From positions 1 to 9,492 of the forward strand of contig DASVMD010000044.1 in the NCBI GenBank assembly GCA_036384495.1: 9,492 bases of DNA. The letters are read 5' to 3'. The notes below the pieces were generated by a model. That model was not told the origin of the DNA. It did no database searches and saw nothing but the letters and a program-made list of their open reading frames with translations. This document shows positions 5,484-9,492 of this stretch, piece by piece (positions within the stretch are counted from its first letter, which is position 1; the number at the start of each line of letters is the position of its first letter). Both the position numbers and the translations under genes were made by a program. Source of the DNA: JAQGHB01 sp036384495 (GTDB lineage Bacteria; Patescibacteriota; Saccharimonadia; Saccharimonadales; UBA4665).

Positions 5484-6091
5484 ATCAAGTGCTTGATAGC
5501 GTGTACGATTGCTTCGCCCACACCTATCACCAAAAAGACGCCCAGCGCGCCAACAAGCGATCCAAAAGCTAGCAGCACAACATCATCCAGAATAATTGCC
5601 AGACTAATAAGCACGACGCCGAGTGATGGCAGCGTGTCTAGCCCCGAGAACGGCGGCGAAAAGAAAGCCGTGGCGGTCAAACCGAGCACAATCAGCCCCA
5701 AGAATCGAGGCACCAGCGGCAGGCCAAAAAAGCTGCGCCAGCGTGGGCTGGAGCGTTTTTCTACCTGGCGCACTCGCTTGAGGAGCAGCGGAATGGCCTT
5801 GCCTTCCAGGAATTTACCGAGTCGCATATAACGCCATTTTTTTGGTAGCCACACGCGTGGTAAACCGGCAATCAGTTCTAGACACAGCAGTGCCACGATG
5901 ATCTCAAACACATGCGTGATACCACCAGTGGGCAGCGGTAAGGCGGGCAAAATCATCAGCAGTAAAAATACCACTGCAAAGCTCTTGTCTTCGAAAAGCG
6001 TAATCAGGCTGTCGAGGGTTTTATGATGCTTGCCCTTGAGCCAGTGCTCAAGCTGGTCGCTGAATTTCTGGGGCTCGGCCGGTTTGCTCAT
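5480..6091 (-). CDS. ExoD-family integral membrane protein
   Basis: A 203-residue protein that matches the ExoD family in layout. It has a soluble amphipathic N-terminus (1-36, with TLDSLITLFEDKSFAVVFLLL), a hydrophobic stretch with LPALPLPTGG (48-57), a second hydrophobic stretch (61-76) ending at the family-like LPRVWLPKKW (77-86), a basic cytoplasmic loop (87-125), and further helices at about 130-146, 156-180 and 182-199. ExoD was named from rhizobial exopolysaccharide work, but its biochemical function is not established, so the product name is by family only. The gene is convergent with the DUF922 gene and divergent from the DUF3152 gene. No Shine-Dalgarno precedes the ATG at 6091-6089; an extended -10 box predicts a leaderless mRNA. 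Confidence 0.85.
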   Translation of the reverse strand: MSKPAEPQKFSDQLEHWLKGKHHKTLDSLITLFEDKSFAVVFLLLMILPALPLPTGGITHVFEIIVALLCLELIAGLPRVWLPKKWRYMRLGKFLEGKAIPLLLKRVRQVEKRSSPRWRSFFGLPLVPRFLGLIVLGLTATAFFSPPFSGLDTLPSLGVVLISLAIILDDVVLLAFGSLVGALGVFLVIGVGEAIVHAIKHLI

Positions 6092-6097
6092 CTGTTC

Positions 6098-6106
6098 ATA
6101 ATAGCA
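6098..6106 (-). promoter_or_regulatory. Extended -10 promoter of exoD-like gene, leaderless
   Basis: On the minus strand TGC precedes TATTAT (6103-6098), then GAACAG (6 nt) and the ATG at 6091. There is no clear -35 and no ribosome site, so transcription should begin at the A of ATG. Confidence 0.6.
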
Positions 6107-6111
6107 AAGTG

Positions 6112-6117
6112 TACAAT
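6112..6117 (+). promoter_or_regulatory. Possible -10 box of the DUF3152 gene
   Basis: TACAAT ends 10 nt before the ATG at 6128. Used with normal spacing it would give a leader of only about 3-4 nt. CATAAT at 6097-6102 is an alternative that would include the AGAGGG ribosome-site-like sequence (6118-6123). Neither has a good -35. The whole divergent region with exoD is only 36 bp. Confidence 0.35.
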
Positions 6118-6127
6118 AGAGGGACGC

Positions 6128-6886
6128 ATGAAATACTTACACGGGGATCCTTACCACAAGTTGCGAGCCTTACGTTTTCGTTCTTGGCGCTCACGAATCG
6201 CACTAGGCTGCGGCTTAATCGTGGTGGTTGTAGCTGGCATTCTTCTAGCAACTCACCACGCGCAGCCAAAGCCTGTGGCCGACAAAAAGCCGGCCCATAC
6301 GCAGAAGAAAACAACGGCCGCGAAGCAAAAGACTCAACCTGCGCCCGTGGTCGCAACCCCCACCGCACCGGCCCCAGCGCCCGTGGCAGTCAAAACCTAC
6401 ACCTACTGCACCAACGTAGACGGCGTCGATGCCAGCAATTTACCGGAATTTAGCACCAAGGTTGCCAGTGTGTACGCCGATAGTCGTGGCTGGTCGCTGG
6501 GCGGTAAAGTCGGCTTTACGAAAGTGGACAGCGGCTGTGATATTAAGGTGTGGCTGGCGGCTGCGGACCGAGTGCCGAGCTACGGCGCCATTTGCGACAG
6601 CACGTGGAGCTGCACGGTACACCCAAATGTCATTATCAATTTTGACCGCTGGTCCGGCGCCAGCGACGCCTGGAATTCGGCAGGCGGCAGCCTGGACGAT
6701 TACCGCTCAATGGTTATTAATCACGAAACCGGCCACTGGTTTGGCTTCCAGCATAAGTACTGCAGCGGGGCCGGTCAGCCCGCTCCTGTGATGCAACAGC
6801 AATCTATCAGCTTACAGGGATGTGCCATGAATTCCTGGCCGCTGGACAGCGAAAAAGCCCAGCTTACCTCCTCTTTAGGGCTGTAA
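6128..6886 (+). CDS. Membrane-anchored DUF3152-family metalloprotease-like protein
   Basis: A 252-residue, likely secreted or surface-anchored zinc hydrolase of the DUF3152 family. The start at 6128 has AGGG nearby and avoids overlap with exoD; the frame is open upstream but that part is antisense to exoD. Residues 1-22 are basic, 23-42 (IALGCGLIVVVVAGILLA) form a signal anchor, and 45-88 are a Lys/Pro/Ala-rich linker. The catalytic domain fills about 89-252. HETGHWFGFQH (199-209) is an HExxHxxGxxH zinc site with H199, H203 and H209 as ligands and E200 as general base. PVM at 220-222 could be the Met-turn typical of metzincins. Cysteine pairs such as 94/137, 156/162 and 212/232 suggest disulphides. 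The ending with GCAMNSWP is characteristic of the family. The target is unknown. Confidence 0.87.
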   Translation: MKYLHGDPYHKLRALRFRSWRSRIALGCGLIVVVVAGILLATHHAQPKPVADKKPAHTQKKTTAAKQKTQPAPVVATPTAPAPAPVAVKTYTYCTNVDGVDASNLPEFSTKVASVYADSRGWSLGGKVGFTKVDSGCDIKVWLAAADRVPSYGAICDSTWSCTVHPNVIINFDRWSGASDAWNSAGGSLDDYRSMVINHETGHWFGFQHKYCSGAGQPAPVMQQQSISLQGCAMNSWPLDSEKAQLTSSLGL

Positions 6887-6891
6887 ACAGC

Positions 6892-6897
6892 TATAAT
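6892..6897 (+). promoter_or_regulatory. -10 box of the VIT-family gene, leaderless
   Basis: A consensus TATAAT ends exactly 6 nt (AGACTG) before the ATG at 6904. There is no Shine-Dalgarno and no good -35. The box lies just past the DUF3152 stop at 6886, so the VIT gene can be transcribed separately although the spacing (17 bp) would permit read-through. Confidence 0.65.
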
Positions 6898-6903
6898 AGA
6901 CTG

Positions 6904-7611
6904 ATGCATTTAATAATTGATCCACATCCTCACGAAGAACATAAATCACATCGCTCTAATTGGCTCCGCGCCGCCGTGCTGGGCGCCAACGACGGTATTG
7001 TTTCGACCGCCAGCTTGATGCTCGGCGTTACCGCTGCCAAGGCCAGCGACTCCGCTATCCTGACAGCTGGTATTGCCGGACTCACCGCTGGGGCGCTGTC
7101 TATGGCTGTGGGCGAGTACGTTTCTGTTAGTTCGCAGCGCGACTCGGAGCATGCCGATATCGCTATCGAACGTCGTTCGTTGGCAAGCAATCCCGAAGGC
7201 GAACTCGAGGAACTGACACATATTTACATTGGCCGAGGTTTGTCGCCCAAGCTGGCTAAACAAGTTGCTGAGCAGCTCCACGACCACGATGCCGAAGCCG
7301 CTCACCTGCGCGACGAACTGGGCATTGACCGCGAAGCGCTGGCGAATCCCGTGCAAGCATCTTTGGCCTCGGCAGTCTCGTTTTCTGGCGGCGCGTTGGT
7401 GCCAATTATTGCGGCCGTCCTGGCGCCTCACAATATGAATGCCACTTTGATCGTGATTTTCTCGTTAGTTGCGCTGGCGATTTCCGGCGCGATCGGCGCA
7501 TTCATAGGCGGCGGTCACCGCGTCCGCGCAGCCAGTCGCGTCTTCTTCGGCGGCGGCGCAGCCATGGCGATCACGGCGCTTATTGGGCATATTGTTGGGG
7601 GCGCGGTTTAG
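6904..7611 (+). CDS. VIT/CCC1-family metal transporter
   Basis: A 235-residue integral membrane protein of the VIT1/CCC1 family, which exports or sequesters Fe2+ or Mn2+. The N-terminus is His-rich (DPHPHEEHKSHRS, residues 6-18). LGANDGIVSTASLMLGV (about 25-41) is the family signature in helix 1. Helix 2 (about 53-74) runs into GEYVSVSSQRDSE, another hallmark. A cytoplasmic helical segment (80-150, acidic and His-containing, with HDHDAEAAH) corresponds to the metal-binding region. Helices 3-5 follow (about 153-175, 180-201, 207-230). I use the ATG at 6904, since upstream frame (from 6820) overlaps the DUF3152 gene and a TATAAT box predicts +1 at this ATG. The metal preference cannot be read from sequence. 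Five helices is the usual number. Confidence 0.93.
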   Translation: MHLIIDPHPHEEHKSHRSNWLRAAVLGANDGIVSTASLMLGVTAAKASDSAILTAGIAGLTAGALSMAVGEYVSVSSQRDSEHADIAIERRSLASNPEGELEELTHIYIGRGLSPKLAKQVAEQLHDHDAEAAHLRDELGIDREALANPVQASLASAVSFSGGALVPIIAAVLAPHNMNATLIVIFSLVALAISGAIGAFIGGGHRVRAASRVFFGGGAAMAITALIGHIVGGAV

Positions 7612-7658
7612 GCCCTCTTGTCTGCATCCTAGGTCAGGCAGTCGTTGCTAAATTAATA

Positions 7659-7667
7659 TGGTAGTAT
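7659..7667 (+). promoter_or_regulatory. Possible extended -10 promoter of the three-helix protein gene
   Basis: TGG precedes TAGTAT (7662-7667), giving a start near 7674 and a leader of about 30 nt with a GAGGA ribosome site. No good -35 is visible. The rest of the 7612-7704 gap shows no strong terminator. Confidence 0.4.
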
Positions 7668-7704
7668 ACGAAGGCAAACATTTAACGGTGGGGTGAGGAT
7701 ACAT

Positions 7705-8286
7705 ATGCCGCCGATTAATACTCCAAATACTCAGCAAGAAGTTCTAGAGCAACAGATGAAAGAGGTGCAAAACAATTATATTGTGGCAGTGCAAAATTTA
7801 TCAGTTACAAACCTAGAGAGTAAAAAGGCTTTGGTGTCGAGTTGGCTGACAAGAGATAAATTAATAAATGATTTTTTTACATTTAGCCTAATAACGTTAG
7901 GTGCTGCAGCGACAATTCTGACGGCTAAGAGCTCATTAATTAGCAGTAAAAGTCTTTTTTATGTTTCGCTGGCGTGCTTGACTATCACAATAATATTCTC
8001 AAGCTTTTCTAGATTGTATATAGATTTTAAAGCTAATCGAGCCACGCAAGACATACTTAACAATTTTAATGACACCGTTTCTAAAATAGATGTTTTTAGA
8101 ATAGACCCGGCAAATGTAGAAAATAAGACAAGGATGGATGAAAGTGTCAAACGGACAAATGAGTTTTACCCAGTTGAAAACTGGTTGATTAGGTATTCTC
8201 AGGTTGTATCAGCGTGTATTTTTACGAGTGCGTTTCTACTCTTTGTCCTGTCATTAGTCATTTCGGTGAACATTCCAAAAAATTAA
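7705..8286 (+). CDS. AT-rich three-helix membrane protein of unknown function
   Basis: I do not recognise this 193-residue protein. I start it at ATG 7705, where GAGGA (7696-7700 region) is well placed; a GTG at 7693 in frame is inside that ribosome site. A Gln/Glu-rich helix (about 8-45) may be a coiled coil. Hydrophobic segments lie near residues 58-72 (with LITLGAAATIL), 82-101 (FYVSLACLTITIIFSS) and 166-189 (ACIFTSAFLLFVLSLV). Between the second and third is a polar domain of about 65 residues with an Asn/Asp-rich character. The arrangement recalls small effector-type membrane proteins of the SLATT kind, but the match is loose and I do not claim it. Base composition is much more AT-rich than the neighbouring VIT gene, suggesting acquired DNA. 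Confidence 0.7.
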   Translation: MPPINTPNTQQEVLEQQMKEVQNNYIVAVQNLSVTNLESKKALVSSWLTRDKLINDFFTFSLITLGAAATILTAKSSLISSKSLFYVSLACLTITIIFSSFSRLYIDFKANRATQDILNNFNDTVSKIDVFRIDPANVENKTRMDESVKRTNEFYPVENWLIRYSQVVSACIFTSAFLLFVLSLVISVNIPKN

Positions 8287-8332
8287 ACAGTGTCTTGCCA
8301 TAAAAAGCAACTGGCTTAGCTAATCCAATTTT

Positions 8333-8343
8333 TGGTGGAGCTG
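8333..8343 (-). repeat. Direct repeat of the tmRNA 3' end (att-like), distal copy
   Basis: TGGTGGAGCTG here is identical to 8854-8864, the last 11 nt of the tmRNA gene (CAGCTCCACCA when read on the minus strand), and is in the same orientation. The next bases on the minus strand read ACCCAC, which resembles the T-stem 3' side of a canonical tmRNA better than the present one. No 5' half of a tmRNA accompanies it, so it is a fragment. It lies downstream of the tmRNA, where a distal attachment site is expected. Confidence 0.7.
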
Positions 8344-8364
8344 GTGGGTACTCCGTATTTTATG

Positions 8365-8370
8365 TAAAAT
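8365..8370 (+). promoter_or_regulatory. -10 box of the HNH gene, leaderless
   Basis: TAAAAT ends exactly 6 nt (AAAGCT) before the ATG at 8377, and TG directly precedes it. No Shine-Dalgarno and no clear -35 are visible. Confidence 0.5.
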
Positions 8371-8376
8371 AAAGCT

Positions 8377-8853
8377 ATGCGTACTTGCACTAGTTGCGAA
8401 AAGAACTTTAATCCGACGAGCAATCATAAAGACTGCCCTAGCTGTAGGTACCATAAAAGCAAAACGACGCTCTGTAGTTTATGCTCAAAGACTTACCACT
8501 CACCAAAATATGATAGCTGCAGAGCATGCACGAATACTAGGCGCCCCGATTATGGTACTGGCCGTTACAAAAAGAATGGCTATATTATGATTTTTCAAAA
8601 GGGTCATCCTAGAACTTCAGGGAAGGGTAAAAACTATGTGTTTGAGCATATTGTGGTAATGGAAAAATACCTGGGAAGATATCTTAAAGCCGATGAAAAC
8701 GTCCACCATAAGAATGGGGTTAAGGATGATAATCGTATCACGAATCTCGAGCTTTGGGTTCGACCACAGCCTGTAGGTATTCGCGCTACTGAAGCGCTTG
8801 ATTGGGCAAAAGAAATAGTGGCTCGTTATGAGCCACTAAAACAAAAACTATAA
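8377..8853 (+). CDS. HNH endonuclease with two N-terminal zinc ribbons
   Basis: A 158-residue nuclease of the HNH type found in phages and free-standing homing endonucleases. Residues 1-51 carry two zinc ribbons: C4-x2-C7 with C20-x2-C23, and C33-x2-C36 with C48-x2-C51. The HNH fold follows at about 85-130, with EHIVVMEKYLGRYL (90-103; H91), the core VHHKNG (109-114; H110, H111, N113) and DDNRITNLELW (117-127; N119, N123). A short helical tail ends the protein. The TAA stop (8851-8853) is directly next to the tmRNA CCA end, with no gap, and the genes converge. An 11-bp copy of the tmRNA end lies 33 bp before the start codon. This suggests a mobile or homing cassette inserted at the tmRNA gene. 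No integrase is present in the window. Cleavage of a tmRNA-gene target is an inference only. Confidence 0.88.
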   Translation: MRTCTSCEKNFNPTSNHKDCPSCRYHKSKTTLCSLCSKTYHSPKYDSCRACTNTRRPDYGTGRYKKNGYIMIFQKGHPRTSGKGKNYVFEHIVVMEKYLGRYLKADENVHHKNGVKDDNRITNLELWVRPQPVGIRATEALDWAKEIVARYEPLKQKL

Positions 8854-8864
8854 TGGTGGAGCTG
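8854..8864 (-). repeat. tmRNA 3' end, proximal copy of the 11-bp att-like repeat
   Basis: The exact partner of 8333-8343, 521 bp apart, including the CCA tail and acceptor strand of the tmRNA. The two copies flank the HNH gene. Confidence 0.75.
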
Positions 8865-9084
8865 CCGGCAATTGCAGCCGGGTCCGCCGGTTTATCTTGG
8901 TTAGTCGTCTACAGGCATAGTTCGTTTTAGTATCTTAGGCTACGGGTATCGAAGCGAACAAACATTCCGTAGCAGCAATCCGAAGTCTTAGCGACTAGGT
9001 CGGATAATTCTAGTCGAGCGTCCTGAAGATATAGCGTGCCTTTGCACTATCAGGCGTCATGCGCGGCACGGCTTAATAGTTAAA

Positions 9085-9171
9085 TTAAGCTGTTGCGAAT
9101 GCGAGCTGACGCTGTCCGAGGACTTTGTTCACTGCATCGCTAATAGAAGTTTTTGCATCTATTGAGTTTGC
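9085..9171 (-). other. tmRNA tag-peptide reading frame, 28 residues
   Basis: The resume codon GCA follows UAG and is followed by AAC, as in the E. coli GCA-AAC start. The frame begins ANSIDAK, passes through ISDAVNKVLG and ends QRQLAFATA before TAA. Twenty-eight residues is much longer than the common length of about 10, comparable to long mycoplasma tags. The end is ATA rather than the usual LAA. Confidence 0.85.
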
Positions 9172-9250
9172 CTATACGCTGACAAGCGACCTGCTGATCT
9201 AACCGATAAAGTCCAACGTCGAGCTTAAAATTCAGCCCCACATACGATAC

Positions 9251-9280
9251 ATTATACCACTTATGTCAATACGATGCCAG
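9251..9280 (-). promoter_or_regulatory. tmRNA promoter
   Basis: On the minus strand: -35 CTGGCA (9280-9275), 18-nt spacer, extended TGG, then consensus TATAAT (9256-9251). The mature 5' end at 9239 is 11 nt after the box, so only a few nucleotides of 5' precursor would be trimmed by RNase P. Confidence 0.8.
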
Positions 9281-9290
9281 CAAAATGATC

Positions 9291-9299
9291 TGTTATGAT
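9291..9299 (+). promoter_or_regulatory. Extended -10 promoter of the zinc-knuckle gene, leaderless
   Basis: TGT precedes TATGAT (9294-9299), then exactly 6 nt (GCTACT) and the ATG at 9306. No ribosome site is present. It is divergent from the tmRNA promoter. Confidence 0.65.
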
Positions 9300-9305
9300 G
9301 CTACT

Positions 9306-9470
9306 ATGAATGACAAAAATGATGATTTACTGCCCTGCGCCGACAAACTGGCGTTTGATACCCAAAAGCAGGCTAATGCTGCGGCAGTGGTGGCTGCACA
9401 TCAGTACGGCGCGAAGCTCAAAAGCTATCGCTGTAAGCACTGCGATTTGTGGCATCTAAGCAGTAATTAG
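9306..9470 (+). CDS. Small zinc-knuckle protein of unknown function
   Basis: A 54-residue protein. I use ATG 9306 rather than an in-frame ATG at 9285 because an extended -10 box predicts transcription starting at 9306. C11, C43 and C46 with H45 and H50 can form one zinc site: C11 is followed by ADKLAF, then an Ala-rich helix (about 20-34), then YRCKHCDLWHLSS. The C-terminal Y-x-C-x-x-C-x-x-WHL pattern recurs, as I recall it, in short hypothetical proteins of actinobacteria, phages and CPR bacteria, with no established role. The protein has no membrane segment and is probably cytoplasmic, perhaps nucleic-acid binding (inference). Confidence 0.7.
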   Translation: MNDKNDDLLPCADKLAFDTQKQANAAAVVAAHQYGAKLKSYRCKHCDLWHLSSN

Positions 9471-9471
9471 A

Positions 9472-9487
9472 GACCAAGCGGATGGTC
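9472..9487 (+). terminator. Short hairpin after the zinc-knuckle gene, possible partial terminator
   Basis: GACCA (9472-9476) pairs with TGGTC (9483-9487) around 6 nt, 1 bp after the stop codon. No U-tract is seen before the window ends, so its role cannot be decided. Confidence 0.2.
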
Positions 9488-9492
9488 GCAAG

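Larger units (their letters stand above)
8854..9239 (-). tRNA. ssrA: Transfer-messenger RNA (tmRNA)
   Basis: A tmRNA of 386 nt that rescues stalled ribosomes. GGGGCUG (9239-9233) pairs with CAGCUCC (8864-8858), including the G3-U70 pair that alanyl-tRNA synthetase reads, and A-CCA is encoded at 8857-8854. The D-loop-like GCUCGACG follows. TTTATCGGTTAG (9210-9199) pairs with the CTAACC and GATAAA segments at 8904-8891, with a 2-nt AA bulge, forming helix 2. The T-arm is CCGGC, loop UGCAAUU, GCCGG; the loop has G where U55 is standard. The tag frame runs from GCA at 9171 to TAA at 9085, and its stop lies in the hairpin GCTTAAT/ATTAAGC. I use type tRNA as the closest class, because tmRNA has a tRNA-like domain. 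Confidence 0.96.

Noticed and set aside
6096..6453. Overlapping frames on both strands within the start of the DUF3152 gene
   Set aside because: They are shadows of a gene with an unmistakable HExxHxxGxxH motif, and they have low-complexity, arginine-rich translations.
6946..7431. A 161-residue minus-strand frame opposite the VIT gene
   Set aside because: The plus-strand product is a clear VIT/CCC1 protein. The antisense translation has no family features or ribosome site.
8333..8370. A second complete tRNA or tmRNA gene upstream of the HNH gene
   Set aside because: Only the 3' acceptor-like end is present. No matching 5' acceptor strand, T-stem partner or D-arm could be found nearby.
1..9492. 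CRISPR arrays, insertion sequences and rRNA genes
   Set aside because: There are no regularly spaced short repeats, no transposase frame with terminal inverted repeats and no rRNA-like sequence. The only sizeable repeats are inside the tandem paralogues.

Overview
The window looks like a chromosomal segment from a small-genome member of the Candidate Phyla Radiation, most likely Candidatus Saccharibacteria (TM7) or a close relative. This rests on the gene families together: secreted DUF922 and DUF3152 zinc-protease-like proteins with membrane anchors, an ExoD-like membrane protein, a VIT/CCC1 transporter, an RRM RNA-binding protein with a glycine tail, a tail-fibre-like protein opening MARLPQPGQDDGTWG, and many promoters that leave no 5' untranslated region. 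The genetic code appears standard. All twelve complete protein genes end in TAA or TAG and none in TGA. The placement is inference from memory of these families, not from a database search.

Layout. Bases 1-511 (minus) hold the N-terminal part of a GH37 trehalase that runs off the left edge. Bases 583-3387 (minus) are a three-gene cluster of phage-tail-like or surface proteins: two tandem paralogues and one tail-fibre-like mosaic. A bidirectional terminator (3497-3529) separates them from an RRM protein (3547-3855, minus), which has its own promoter and a structured leader. A short acidic disordered protein follows (4017-4301, minus). Bases 4381-4590 (plus) appear to be a free-standing structured small RNA with promoter and terminator. 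Next come a DUF922 protein (4677-5483, plus), an ExoD-like protein (5480-6091, minus, convergent with it), a DUF3152 protein (6128-6886, plus, divergent from exoD), a VIT-family metal transporter (6904-7611, plus) and an AT-rich three-helix membrane protein (7705-8286, plus). The right end has an HNH endonuclease gene (8377-8853, plus) whose stop codon touches the CCA end of a tmRNA gene (8854-9239, minus), then a 54-residue zinc-knuckle protein (9306-9470, plus).

Most notable points. (1) The HNH gene lies between the tmRNA 3' end and an 11-bp direct copy of that end (8333-8343), the arrangement expected of a tiny element inserted at the tmRNA gene. (2) The tmRNA encodes a long, 28-residue tag and has an unusual T-loop, UGCAAUU. 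(3) In five genes the -10 box ends exactly 6 nt before ATG, which predicts leaderless mRNAs. (4) The 4415-4590 RNA shows a GGAGG sequence in the loop of an 11-bp hairpin. (5) The RRM gene has a long structured leader, and a perfect inverted repeat fills the spacer of its promoter.

How the genes may work together: most look like independent units. The cell-envelope theme (two anchored metalloproteases, ExoD, tail-like surface proteins, a metal transporter) would suit a host-attached bacterium, but no single pathway joins them.
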